Both the position numbers and the translations under genes were made by a program. From CBDIHP01 sp965279195 (GTDB taxonomy: Bacteria; Planctomycetota; Planctomycetia; Isosphaerales; Isosphaeraceae), in NCBI GenBank assembly GCA_965279195.1, contig CBDIHP010000033.1:62001-126000 (forward strand): a stretch of 64,000 nt of DNA, read 5' to 3'. Shown piece after piece: positions 36,858-46,780 of the stretch; position 1 is the stretch's first letter, and every line of letters begins with the position of its first letter. The notes below the pieces were generated by a model, which worked only from the letters and a program-made list of their open reading frames with translations, made no database searches and was not told the origin of the DNA.

Positions 36858-38168
36858 TCACCGCACCCGGATCATCCCCGCCACGTTCCAGTAGCCGAGC
36901 CAGGCGAACAGCAAAACGATCGCTCCGCAGGCGATGCGTCCCTTCGGCAGCCCTCGGGCGAGGCCGAACGTGAGCAGCAGCGAGATCGGCACCAGGGCGG
37001 GGAAGAGGTAGCGGCCCTGCGACTGGAAGGCGACCCGGAAGTTGAACTGGATCAACGACGCGAACATCCCCGCCGCCCCGACGGCGAGCATCAGGATCGA
37101 CCAGCCCGACCCGCGCTGGAGGTCCCACGCCCGGATCAGGCCGAGGTAGCCGACGACCAGGAGCACGACGGTCACGACGATCGCCTGCGAGTAGAACGCC
37201 TGCGGCAACTGACGAGACATCCAGCCGAACCGGCCCCAGAAGCTCTCCCACGTCGTCACGCCGAACAGCGACCAGTCGGCGGACGACTCCCAGCGCAGCG
37301 GCAGGAACCTCGCCCGGTAGAATTCCAGCGCGTTGCTCGCCCCGGTCGGTTCGCCGTAGACCCAGAGGTTCCGGGCCATCAGGGGCCCCGCCGCTAGCAA
37401 CCCGCCGATGGCCGCGCCGATGGCAGGCTCGACGAGGCTTCGAAGTCCCTTGCCTCTGGCGGCGGAGACCCGGGCCAGGACCACGATCCCGAAGGCCGGG
37501 TTCAACGCCAGGGCGCTGAGTTTCGCCCAGAACGCCAGCCCGAGAACCGCACCCGAGCGGATGAGCCGGGTGTCGAACCTCGGGTCCGAGAGGGCCCGGA
37601 TCCAGGTGGCGAAGGCCAGGGCGGCGGTGAAGCTCATGGCGGCGTCGTTGCCGGCCGTGGCGCTGTTGAACGCGAACTGCGGCAGCAGGGCCACGAACCC
37701 GGCGGCGGCGAGGACCCGCGTCGGATCCTCCCCGGAGAAACGGGATGCCGCCTTCGCGACGACGTAGACCGTCCCCGCGCCGAAGGCGGCGGCAACGAAT
37801 CGGGCGATGTAGAGGACCGCGTGGGGATCGGTCGTGAGCAGCTTCGCCAGCACCCCCGCGACCAGGTAGAAGAGGGGAGGCTGCATCGACTCGTAGGGTA
37901 GCAGCTTGAACTCGTCGCCGACGCCGGATCGGAGGAGGTAGGCCCGGGTGGCGACGTCCACGGGGCCGTCGGCCACCTCGCCTTTCGGGTCGCGGTCGAA
38001 CCGGTAGACCACGCGCGGCAGCATATTGCGGCGGGCGACCTGCTGGACGGCCAGGAGGTGGGCGGGCTCGTCGGGTGCGTCGAGCGGGGGGATCGCCAGG
38101 ACCCATGCGGCCGAGATCGCGAAGGCGACCCCGGCGGCGATCCCGGCGACTCGGTTGGGGCTGATCAC
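36858..38168 (-). CDS. Polytopic membrane protein, DUF2142/glycosyltransferase-C-like
   Basis: A 436 aa protein with about ten membrane segments. The first extracytoplasmic loop has IPPLDAPDEPAHLLAVQQ, with the paired acidic residues typical of DUF2142 and GT-C-fold (PMT/GT39-like) proteins that use lipid-linked sugars at the outer face of the membrane. A second loop has YESMQPPLFYLVAG. The catalytic role and substrate are inferred only from this fold. The ATG at 38168 begins with MISPNRVAG just before the first helix. It is divergent from the infC operon. Confidence 0.78.
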   Translation of the reverse strand: MISPNRVAGIAAGVAFAISAAWVLAIPPLDAPDEPAHLLAVQQVARRNMLPRVVYRFDRDPKGEVADGPVDVATRAYLLRSGVGDEFKLLPYESMQPPLFYLVAGVLAKLLTTDPHAVLYIARFVAAAFGAGTVYVVAKAASRFSGEDPTRVLAAAGFVALLPQFAFNSATAGNDAAMSFTAALAFATWIRALSDPRFDTRLIRSGAVLGLAFWAKLSALALNPAFGIVVLARVSAARGKGLRSLVEPAIGAAIGGLLAAGPLMARNLWVYGEPTGASNALEFYRARFLPLRWESSADWSLFGVTTWESFWGRFGWMSRQLPQAFYSQAIVVTVVLLVVGYLGLIRAWDLQRGSGWSILMLAVGAAGMFASLIQFNFRVAFQSQGRYLFPALVPISLLLTFGLARGLPKGRIACGAIVLLFAWLGYWNVAGMIRVR

Positions 38169-38311
38169 GACGGTCGGCGCTCCGAGGGGCGTCAGTGTAG
38201 TTCACGACCATGATCCCCGACCGGGCGAATCGCCGCAATCGCGCGGGGATGCTGCCGCGAGCACACAGGGTGGCGGCCGTCGTGGCTCTTGTGAAACAAT
38301 CTTTAAAGTGC

Positions 38312-38341
38312 TTGACCACCGTCCGCGATTTCGGATATAGG
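38312..38341 (+). promoter_or_regulatory. Probable promoter of the infC operon
   Basis: TTGACC at 38312-38317 is followed after 16-18 bases by GATATA/TATAGG (38334-38341). This gives a sigma-70-like promoter about 160 bases before the infC start. The resulting leader is GC-rich and contains several small dyads (for example around 38398-38430). It could therefore carry translational or attenuation control, as infC leaders often do. Confidence 0.5.
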
Positions 38342-38487
38342 GTTGGATTGCCTCTGGACGAATGTGCCCTCGCCGCGTGGGCGGGCATTGTGACGTCCGA
38401 AACCGGGCTTCGAGTCCGCCGAAACGGCGGGATGACCTCGAGGTTTCCCGGTCCCCTGGTTGGAGAGGCCCTAACCCAACGTCCGCT

Positions 38488-38502
38488 GGGGAGGACGCTA
38501 TC
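38488..38502 (+). promoter_or_regulatory. Ribosome site that fixes a noncanonical ATC start for infC
   Basis: GGGGAGG at 38488-38494 lies five bases before ATC at 38500-38502, from which the frame reads I-D-R-N-L-R-V-N-E-Q, the normal IF3 N-terminus. No ATG is near. A GTG six codons later has no Shine-Dalgarno sequence at a proper distance. IF3 genes are known for AUU-type starts that make IF3 repress its own translation. Confidence 0.7.
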
Positions 38503-39003
38503 GACCGGAATCTCAGGGTGAATGAGCAGATCCGCATCTCGCCCGTGCGGGTCATCAATGCCGAAGGTGCGCTGCTGGGCGTGATGCCCACGGGCAAGGC
38601 CATGGAAGCCGCCCGCGAAGCGGGTCTGGACCTGGTGGAGGTTGCTCCGAACGAGCGCCCGCCGGTCTGCAAGATCATGGACTTCGGCAAATTCAAGTAC
38701 ACCCAGAAGAAGCGGGCCTCGAAGCAGAAGCAACACCAGGTCCAGGTGAAGGAAATCCGCGTCCGCCCCAAGACGGGTGACCATGACATCGAGGTCAAGG
38801 TCAAGCGGGCCCGGGAATTCCTGGAACACAAGGACAAGGTCCTGGTCAACGTGCTCTTCCGCGGGCGCGAGCTGGCGCACATCGACGAAGGCCGGAAGGT
38901 CATGAACGAAGTGCTCCAGGCGCTCGACGATGTCGCGAAGGTCGAGAAGACCCCGTCGATGGAAGGCAAGCGTATGACCGCGATCGTGGCCCCTCGGGCA
39001 TAA
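38500..39003 (+). CDS. infC: Translation initiation factor IF-3
   Basis: A 167 aa IF-3 that binds the 30S subunit and checks the start codon and initiator tRNA. The N-domain has VNEQIRISPVRVINAEGALL and LDLVEVAPNERPPVCKIMD. The linker is YTQKKRASKQKQHQVQVKE, and the C-domain has IRVRPKTGDHDIEVKVKRA and VLFRGRELAH. Length and motifs are normal. I read the start as ATC at 38500, preceded by GGGGAGG. This would allow the classic autoregulation by start-codon discrimination. It is first in the order infC-rpmI-rplT, the conserved bacterial operon. Confidence 0.95.
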   Translation: MDRNLRVNEQIRISPVRVINAEGALLGVMPTGKAMEAAREAGLDLVEVAPNERPPVCKIMDFGKFKYTQKKRASKQKQHQVQVKEIRVRPKTGDHDIEVKVKRAREFLEHKDKVLVNVLFRGRELAHIDEGRKVMNEVLQALDDVAKVEKTPSMEGKRMTAIVAPRA

Positions 39004-39088
39004 GGCGCGGGCCCGCCGCGGCGTGCCGAGCGGGAATCTTCCCCCGCCCGTCGTGGCCCGAAGTCGAACGCACACCCTGGTTTCCGGC

Positions 39089-39108
39089 GGGGGAGGCGAA
39101 CCTCCCCC
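39089..39108. terminator. Hairpin between infC and rpmI
   Basis: A perfect eight-base stem GGGGGAGG / CCTCCCCC with a CGAA loop lies 86 bases after infC. There is no T-run, so full termination is unlikely. It may stabilise the infC message, partly terminate, or set the level of rpmI-rplT. Confidence 0.4.
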
Positions 39109-39272
39109 ATCCCCCGGGCGAACCTGCCCCGGGATTTTTCGCGGGATCGTGCCATCGGGGCCTTGGCGTCGATGGCCATCTCGTGTTAGACTCTTCGACT
39201 CGGCTGATCCCGAAGGCTCCCGGAGGGGCGAAGCGGACGCCGGTTACGAAGACGTGAGATGTCGAGGCGACC

Positions 39273-39560
39273 ATGCCGAAGTTGAAGACCCACAAAGGGA
39301 TGAAGAAGCGGTTCAAGGTGTCGGCCAACGGCAAGGTCACCCACAAGAAGTGCGGCTCGTCGCACCTCATGAGCCACAAGAACGGCAAGCAGGTCCGCCG
39401 CCTCCGTCGCAAGGTCACCCTTCGCGTCTCTGCCGAGGCCCGCCGGATCCGCCGCGCCCTGCACAAGCACGAGTCGAGCCAGCCGGATACCATCGCGATC
39501 CTGCAGGAAGTCGCCTCCAAGGCCGTCGAGACCGAGGGCACCGCCCCGGCCGAGGCCTGA
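39273..39560 (+). CDS. rpmI: Ribosomal protein bL35, with a C-terminal extension
   Basis: The first 65 residues are a normal bL35 (MPKLKTHKGMKKRFKVSANG ... HLMSHKNGKQVRRLRRK), a basic protein of the large subunit. About 30 further residues (ending VETEGTAPAEA) exceed the usual 64-66 aa. The extra tail is less basic and Ala/Glu-rich. A GAGG precedes the ATG by five bases. The gene lies between infC and rplT as usual. Confidence 0.95.
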   Translation: MPKLKTHKGMKKRFKVSANGKVTHKKCGSSHLMSHKNGKQVRRLRRKVTLRVSAEARRIRRALHKHESSQPDTIAILQEVASKAVETEGTAPAEA

Positions 39561-39677
39561 TCGCATCGGACGCGCCTGCCGCCCGGCGACGAACGCTGCC
39601 AACATGCTTCGCGAACAACGAACGGCCCGGAACTGGGCCGGTCTTCACCGTCTTTCTCGAATTGCTGAGAATCGACC

Positions 39678-40076
39678 ATGCGTGCACCTAAGGGCGCGGC
39701 CCGTAACAAGGCGAAGAAGCGTCTGTTCAAGAAGGTGGAAGGGTTCGTCGGCGGCCGTCGCCGCCTGCTCCGCACCGCCAAGGAAACCCTCCTCCGCGCC
39801 GGCGTCTTTGCGTTCCGCGACCGTCGGGCCAAGAAGCGGAGCTTCCGCCGCCTCTTCATCACCCGCCTCTCCGCCGCCGCCGAGATGCGTGGCCTGAAGT
39901 ACAGCCGCCTGATCCACGGCCTCCGCCTGGCGAACATCGGGCTCGACCGCAAGAGCCTGTCCGAGCTCGCCATCCACGACGCCGAGACCTTCGACGTCAT
40001 CGTCTCCAAGGTCCGGGCCGCCCTGGAGAAGCATGACGCCGACGTCGCCGCCCGCAATCGGGCCAAGACCGCCTGA
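39678..40076 (+). CDS. rplT: Ribosomal protein bL20
   Basis: A 132 aa basic protein with the bL20 features. The N-terminal tail RNKAKKRLFKKVEGFVGGRR is followed by LLRTAKETLLRAGVFAFRDR, then KKRSFRRLFITRLSAAA and GLKYSRLIHGL. It is needed early in 50S assembly and in many bacteria represses this operon by binding its own leader. It is slightly longer than the usual 117 aa, with extra residues at the C-terminus. The gene is third in infC-rpmI-rplT, 118 bases after rpmI. Confidence 0.96.
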   Translation: MRAPKGAARNKAKKRLFKKVEGFVGGRRRLLRTAKETLLRAGVFAFRDRRAKKRSFRRLFITRLSAAAEMRGLKYSRLIHGLRLANIGLDRKSLSELAIHDAETFDVIVSKVRAALEKHDADVAARNRAKTA

Positions 40077-40211
40077 TTTCGGCCCCGGGGTCAACCCCGG
40101 CCGAACGCTCGCCTCGACCCACGTCTCGCCCGGGGCACCTCCCCGGGCGATTGACTGCGCGGCGGGCCCGTTCCGAAGGATTCGCACCAGGCCAGGCCTG
40201 CGGACGCCACC

Positions 40212-41225
40212 ATGAGTCAGCCGAACCCCGCGGACGCCGCCATCGCCGACCTCGACGCCCTTGAGGCCGCCGGCCTCGCGGCATTCGCCGGCGCCGGGGA
40301 TTCCGCCGCCGTCGAGGCCGCCCGGATCGAGTTCCTCGGGCTCAAGCAGGGCCGACTCAAGACCGCCCAGGAGCGGCTGAAGTCCCTGGAGCCTGCCGCC
40401 AAGCGGGTCTACGGCCAGCGGTTCAACGCCGTCAAGCAGGCCCTCGAAGCCGTGCACGACGCCGCCAAATCGAAGCTCGACGCCCCGAAGGCGACCGTGC
40501 TCGATGGGCTCGACGTGACCCGTCCCGGGCTCCGCCCGAAACTGGGGCATCGGCATCCGCTGACCCAGACCGCGCAGGAGTTGATCGATATCTTCGGCCG
40601 GTTCGGGTTCTCCGTCGCGAGGGGCCCGGAGGTCGAGGACGTCCGGCACAACTTCGATGCGCTCAACATCCCGGTCGTCCACCCGGCCCGCGACCCCCTG
40701 GACAATTTCTACCTGGCCGACTCCGAGCTGATGCTCCGGAGCCAGACCAGCACGATCCAGATCCGGGTCATGGAGAACCAGCCGCCGCCGGTGCGGGTCA
40801 TCGCGATCGGCCGGGTCTACCGGCCCGACACGGTCGACGCCACGCACTCCTTCATGTTCCACCAGATTGAAGGCCTGATGGTGGACAAGGGCGTGACGAT
40901 GGCGGACCTCAAGACGGTCATCCGCCTATTCGCCCAGAGCTACCTCGGCCGCGACGTGAAGATCCGGTTCCGGCCGTCGTTCTTCCCGTTCACCGAACCG
41001 AGCGTCGAGGTGGATATGCTCTGGCACGGGGGCGACCGCTGGGTTGAAATGGGCGGGGCGGGGATGGTCGATCCCAACGTCTTCCGCGCCGTGGGGTATG
41101 ATCCCGATGAGGTCTCGGGCTTCGCCTTCGGCCTAGGAATTGAACGCCTCTGCATGAGGCGGCACCGGATCGACGACATCCGCCTGCTCTACCAGAACGA
41201 CGTCCGGTTCCTCGGCCAGTTCTGA
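40212..41225 (+). CDS. pheS: Phenylalanyl-tRNA synthetase alpha subunit
   Basis: A 337 aa class II synthetase subunit that charges tRNA-Phe together with PheT. An N-terminal coiled-coil (about residues 1-90) is followed by motif 1 around HPLTQTAQELIDIFGRFGF. Motif 2 is in VIAIGRVYRPDTVDATH, with FHQIEGLMVDKGVTM after it. Motif 3 is in GFAFGLGIERLCMRRHRIDD. Length and key motifs are normal. It follows rplT by about 135 bases; pheT is not directly next but lies two genes downstream. Confidence 0.96.
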   Translation: MSQPNPADAAIADLDALEAAGLAAFAGAGDSAAVEAARIEFLGLKQGRLKTAQERLKSLEPAAKRVYGQRFNAVKQALEAVHDAAKSKLDAPKATVLDGLDVTRPGLRPKLGHRHPLTQTAQELIDIFGRFGFSVARGPEVEDVRHNFDALNIPVVHPARDPLDNFYLADSELMLRSQTSTIQIRVMENQPPPVRVIAIGRVYRPDTVDATHSFMFHQIEGLMVDKGVTMADLKTVIRLFAQSYLGRDVKIRFRPSFFPFTEPSVEVDMLWHGGDRWVEMGGAGMVDPNVFRAVGYDPDEVSGFAFGLGIERLCMRRHRIDDIRLLYQNDVRFLGQF

Positions 41226-41297
41226 GCGGACGGGGCGGGTCGTGATCACCCGATGCCATTCGCCCCTTCGACTCGAACCCCCAGCGGAAGGTCCACC

Positions 41298-41531
41298 ATG
41301 ACGACCGAACCCAGCACAGTCATCGTGAGCACCGGGGCCACCGCGAACGCGAGCCAGGTCCACCACCGCGACTTCCCCGAGATCCGGGCCGAGGGTGAGA
41401 ACCCCAAGGTCGCCGCGGGGAACCTCGTGAATCAGCTCACCCGGGCGCTCGACTCCGCCCTCACCACCTGGCGCCGGGATACCATCCTGAAGGCCATCTC
41501 CGAGGTCGAGGCCTTCGCAAAGGGCCAGTGA
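41298..41531 (+). CDS. Small hypothetical protein, 77 aa, in the pheS-pheT interval
   Basis: I do not recognise it by name. From the ATG at 41298, preceded by GGAAGG, the protein starts with a Thr/Ser-rich stretch. It ends in a probable amphipathic helical pair (AAGNLVNQLTRALDSALTTW, then RDTILKAISEVEAFAKG). It has no membrane segment. It lies 72 bases after pheS and 84 before the permease, in the same orientation, so it is probably cotranscribed with them. Confidence 0.65.
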   Translation: MTTEPSTVIVSTGATANASQVHHRDFPEIRAEGENPKVAAGNLVNQLTRALDSALTTWRRDTILKAISEVEAFAKGQ

Positions 41532-41615
41532 GTGCTATCCTTGTGAGGTGCCCTGACGGATCCCGGATCCAGCCCACTCGACGCACACCGCCGAATTGAC
41601 GGGGGCCGACGCCAC

Positions 41616-43172
41616 ATGACACCGACGGAGCCCGCCGAGACGTCGACGGCCGACGCCCAGTCGGGGCTCGCGCGCCGCCTCGGGCCGATCGACGCCACGA
41701 CGATCGTCATCGGGTCGATGATCGGCTCCGGGATCTTCATCACCTCGGCCGATTCCGCCCGACTCGTCGGCTCCCCCGGCTGGCTCCTCGTCGCCTGGGC
41801 CCTCGCCGGCCTCCTCACGATCTGCGGCGCCGTCAGCGTGGCCGAGGTCGCCGCGATGATCCCCCGCGCCGGCGGGCAGTACGTCTTCCTTCGTAGGGCG
41901 TATGGGCCGGCGGTCGGCTTCCTGTTCGGCTGGGCAACGTTCCTGGTCGTCGGGACCGGCACCATCGCGGCTGTGGCCGTGGCGTTCGCCAAGTTCCTCG
42001 GCGTCTTCTTCGCGGGCGTCTCGGCCGAGAGCTATCTCATCCGGCCGATCCATCTCGGCGGTTCGGGATACGCCCTGAGCCTGTCGACCCAGCAACTCGT
42101 CGCGGTGGGCCTGATCGTCGTCCTGACGCTCACGAACACCCGGGGCCTGGACATCGGCAAGTGGATCCAGAACGTCTTCACGTTCACGAAGACGGCCGCG
42201 CTCATCGGCCTGATCGTGGTCGGCCTGACGTTCGGCGTGAACCGCAACTCGGCCGCCTGGACGGCCTCGTGGTGGGACTCGGCCGCGAACGGCTGGTCGC
42301 TCGCGACCGCCGCGCCGGGGCTGGGCGTCTCGATCGGCTGGCTCGGGTTCGCACTGCTGCTCGGCAAGGCGATGATCGGGCCGCTGTTCTCGCAGACGGC
42401 CTGGAACAGCGTCACATTCACGGGGGGCGAGGTCCGCCAGCCGGGCCGGACGCTGCCGATCGCCCTGGTGATCGGCTGCGGGTCGGTCGTCCTCCTCTAC
42501 ATGCTGGCGAACGTCGCTTACCTGACGTCGTTGCCGTTCGACGGGATCCGGAACGCGCCCGAGGATCGGGTCGGGACGGCACTGATGCGGTCGGCGCTGG
42601 GGGAAACGGGCGTCCTGCTCATGGCGGGGGCCATCCTGGTCTCGACCTTCGGGTGCGTGAACGGCCTGGTGCTCTCGGGGGCCCGGGTCTTCTACGCGAT
42701 GGCCGAGGATGGGCTGTTCTTCCGGCAGGCGAAGCGTCTGAACGCGTTCCAGGTGCCGTCGTTCGCTCTGGTGGCGCAGGGGATCTGGGCGGCGGTCCTG
42801 ACGCTGCCCCGGACGGTGAATGTCGGTGCGAATGACGCCGTCAGCTACGGCAACCTCTACGGCCAGTTGCTCGACTTCCTCACGCCGGTCGACCTGACGC
42901 TCTACATGCTGATGGTCGGGACGCTCCTGGTCTTCCGCGCCACCCGGCCGGACGCCGAGCGGCCGTACCGGACGTTCCTGTATCCGCTGCCCCCGTTGAT
43001 CTATCTCGGTCTGGCGATCCTGCTCGTCCTGACCTTCCTCTACGTCGAGCCCAGGACGTGCGGCATCGGCTTCGGCATCGCGCTGTCGGGGCTCCCCGTG
43101 TACTGGCTCTGGTCCCGGACCGCCGGCGCGAAGGACGCCCTGGCGGCCTCGCACGCCCGACACCAGGATTGA
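41616..43172 (+). CDS. APC-superfamily amino acid permease
   Basis: A 518 aa polytopic protein with 12 or more membrane helices. The first helix carries the APC signature TTIVIGSMIGSGIFITSA. It is followed by LLVAWALAGLLTICGAVSVA, EVAAMIPRAGGQYVFLRRAY and, later, GARVFYAMAEDGLFFRQAKR. It would import or exchange amino acids across the inner membrane. Its position between pheS and pheT, in the same orientation, hints at an aromatic substrate, but this is only context. The start at 41616 gives a short cytoplasmic N-terminus. Confidence 0.92.
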   Translation: MTPTEPAETSTADAQSGLARRLGPIDATTIVIGSMIGSGIFITSADSARLVGSPGWLLVAWALAGLLTICGAVSVAEVAAMIPRAGGQYVFLRRAYGPAVGFLFGWATFLVVGTGTIAAVAVAFAKFLGVFFAGVSAESYLIRPIHLGGSGYALSLSTQQLVAVGLIVVLTLTNTRGLDIGKWIQNVFTFTKTAALIGLIVVGLTFGVNRNSAAWTASWWDSAANGWSLATAAPGLGVSIGWLGFALLLGKAMIGPLFSQTAWNSVTFTGGEVRQPGRTLPIALVIGCGSVVLLYMLANVAYLTSLPFDGIRNAPEDRVGTALMRSALGETGVLLMAGAILVSTFGCVNGLVLSGARVFYAMAEDGLFFRQAKRLNAFQVPSFALVAQGIWAAVLTLPRTVNVGANDAVSYGNLYGQLLDFLTPVDLTLYMLMVGTLLVFRATRPDAERPYRTFLYPLPPLIYLGLAILLVLTFLYVEPRTCGIGFGIALSGLPVYWLWSRTAGAKDALAASHARHQD

Positions 43173-43196
43173 ACCGCCTTTGGGATCCGCCCCGCC

Positions 43197-45209
<2,013 letters not shown>

Positions 45210-45280
45210 GAACCCGGGCCGAACAACCTCACGCTTCGAATTGGCTTGAACTGAGAGTTGAACACAGTTGCAGATGAAAA

Positions 45281-45345
45281 ATGGCGGATGGGTGATCGCT
45301 GAGTCGGGGGCTTTGCCCCGTCCTCAACCATCACCCATCCGCCAT
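45281..45345. terminator. Hairpin between convergent pheT and DUF1328-like genes
   Basis: ATGGCGGATGGGTGAT (45281-45296) pairs perfectly with 45330-45345, around a loop that itself holds GGGGC-TTTG-CCCC. A run of A precedes the left arm, so on the minus strand the stem is followed by TTTTTCATC. This fits a terminator for the DUF1328-like gene as well as an end for pheT. Confidence 0.6.
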
Positions 45346-45368
45346 CGAGCATCCGTCCCGGATCGCCG

Positions 45369-45545
45369 TCAGACCGTGGGCCCGCCGACGACGCGGCGGC
45401 CGACGACGAGGGCGATCACGAACAGGACCAGGAAGATGAGGGCGAAGAACTTGGCGATGCTGGCGGACGTCTCGCTCAGGCCGTAGAACCCGAAGAGGCC
45501 GGCGATCAGCGAGATCAGAGCGAAAGCGATGGCCCAGCGAAGCAT
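45369..45545 (-). CDS. DUF1328/YtjA-like small membrane protein, 58 aa
   Basis: Translation from the ATG at 45545 gives MLRWAIAFALISLIAGLFGF, continuing through FFALIFLVLFVIALVVGRR to a stop. It has two membrane helices, with GLSETSASIAK between them. Size and sequence match the DUF1328 (YtjA-like) family of small inner-membrane proteins, often found with stress genes. A GGAGCTTCCC precedes the start. It lies near CsbD-like and DUF883-like genes, so it fits an envelope-stress group. Confidence 0.85.
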   Translation of the reverse strand: MLRWAIAFALISLIAGLFGFYGLSETSASIAKFFALIFLVLFVIALVVGRRVVGGPTV

Positions 45546-45635
45546 GGGAAGCTCCTTAAGCGTTCAAGAATGAAGAAGTGAGGGGATTCGCGGGCGAACG
45601 TGGGTCCGCCCGCGGGGGTTTCGGGCCGACGTGGC

Positions 45636-46058
45636 TCAGCGGGAGCGGAACGCCAGGCCGATCACCAGGCCGGCGACGATCCCGATGCCGAAGGCGGCGG
45701 CGACGGACTGGGTGGGGTTGCTCCGGACCACCTCCTCCGCCATCTCGTAGCGCTCGCGGGCCTGGCCGGCGACCTGACCATAGCCGTCGCGGAGCCGCTC
45801 GCCCGCCTGCTGGGCGAACTGGCCGACGACCTCGGTCGCCTGGGCGACGGCCGACGAGCCCTTGGAGGTCAATTCGGTGAGGTACTTCTCGACCGCCTCG
45901 CGGCCCTCGCCGGTCTTCTGCTGGATCTTGCCGACGAGCTGATCGACGTTGCCGCCGTGGATCTGGAGGTCGTCGTCGGTGAGCTGGCCCCACTTCTCCT
46001 TGACCTGACCGCGGAGCTGGTTCCACTGACCCTGAAGCGCCTGAGCATTGATCGCCAT
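45636..46058 (-). CDS. CsbD-like protein with C-terminal membrane helix
   Basis: A 140 aa protein. Residues 1-60 match CsbD-type stress proteins (LQGQWNQLRGQVKEKWGQLT, IHGGNVDQLVGKIQQKTG). The rest resembles DUF883/YqjD-type proteins: an amphipathic helix with GERLRDGYGQVAGQARERY, then a C-terminal membrane segment SVAAAFGIGIVAGLVIGLAF ending in RSR. Such proteins are usually stress-induced, and the YqjD type binds ribosomes to the membrane in E. coli. The fusion of both parts is inferred from the sequence. The ATG at 46058 is used; 41 upstream codons look unrelated. Confidence 0.82.
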   Translation of the reverse strand: MAINAQALQGQWNQLRGQVKEKWGQLTDDDLQIHGGNVDQLVGKIQQKTGEGREAVEKYLTELTSKGSSAVAQATEVVGQFAQQAGERLRDGYGQVAGQARERYEMAEEVVRSNPTQSVAAAFGIGIVAGLVIGLAFRSR

Positions 46059-46179
46059 CGCGATGTCTCCCTTCGAGCCGACCGTCGGCGACTCCGCCGA
46101 CCACGACGGGATGAGAAAGCAAGCAGGATGCCAAAGCGTCAGGAAATCCAGAAGCCTTTCGATCGAACATACGAGCAAC

Positions 46180-46214
46180 AAAAAACGCCCCTGTCCATGA
46201 GGACAGGGGCGTTT
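46180..46214 (-). terminator. Strong intrinsic terminator of the lipoprotein gene
   Basis: A 14-bp perfect stem AAACGCCCCTGTCC / GGACAGGGGCGTTT with an ATGA loop. On the minus strand it is followed by a run of T. It begins 31 bases after the stop of the lipoprotein gene at 46246 and precedes the CsbD-like gene, so it separates the two transcripts. Confidence 0.88.
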
Positions 46215-46245
46215 GAATTCGCGGAGAAGTGGGATTCCCGCCCGA

Positions 46246-46461
46246 TCACTTGGGGGCGGCGGTCTTGCCGGTCTCGCCCACGCTGTTGGCCGGGGGATTG
46301 TCGCCGGTCGACTTGACCTTCGTCTCCTGGGTCGTCGTCGTGCTGCCGCCGGGGCCCGAGACGGTCTCGGCGGTCTTGGTCGAGGAGGTGTCGCCGCAGC
46401 CCATCAGGCCGAGGCTGAGGGCGAAGGCCAAGGCGAGCGCGGAGGTCGAGTACGTCTTCAT
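46246..46461 (-). CDS. Small lipoprotein, 71 aa
   Basis: The protein starts MKTYSTSALALAFALSLGLM, followed by GCGDTSS. The signal peptide ends in a lipobox-like L-M-G-C, so Cys22 would be lipidated. The mature part is about 50 residues, rich in Thr, Ser, Lys and Pro, and looks disordered. It is probably an outer-surface or periplasmic lipoprotein of unknown role. The downstream terminator is very clear. Confidence 0.78.
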   Translation of the reverse strand: MKTYSTSALALAFALSLGLMGCGDTSSTKTAETVSGPGGSTTTTQETKVKSTGDNPPANSVGETGKTAAPK

Positions 46462-46780
46462 CGTCGTGTCCTTGAGTATCGAGTCGTTGACGCGTGGCAG
46501 AGTCGCTTCGCCGGGCCCGACGCCGGGCGGCCGGGCCGCGTCATGCGGCGGGATATTCAGGCAACCCTCGTGCCATCCGGCCCGGAGCGGCCATCCGGCT
46601 GCCGATCGCTTGCCACGTGCGCAGGCGGCCGGCGCCTCGCCGCGAAGCCGGCTGCCCGGCGGGCTGGCATGGCCGTTGCAACCCTGGCCCTGAGGATCGC
46701 GGGGCCCCTCAACGTGCGGCCCGCCGCGACTTGGATGATCTCGCACACTCTTTGACACATCTTCAAAAAAGGGGAGTCCG
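46462..46780. other. Divergent intergenic region upstream of lipoprotein and DUF883-like genes
   Basis: About 320 bases hold the promoters of both flanking genes. TTGACA at 46752-46757 is only about 25 bases before the ATG of the plus-strand gene, so it is not clearly a -35 for it. A GGGGAG at 46774 is the ribosome site of the gene at 46781. No gene was seen. Confidence 0.35.

Noticed and set aside
38518..38520. GTG as the start of infC
   Set aside because: It would remove the conserved first residues of IF3 and has no Shine-Dalgarno at a suitable distance; ATC at 38500 has one.
45281..45345. Possible CRISPR-like or tRNA-like structure after pheT
   Set aside because: It is a single hairpin without repeat-spacer periodicity and without tRNA arms.
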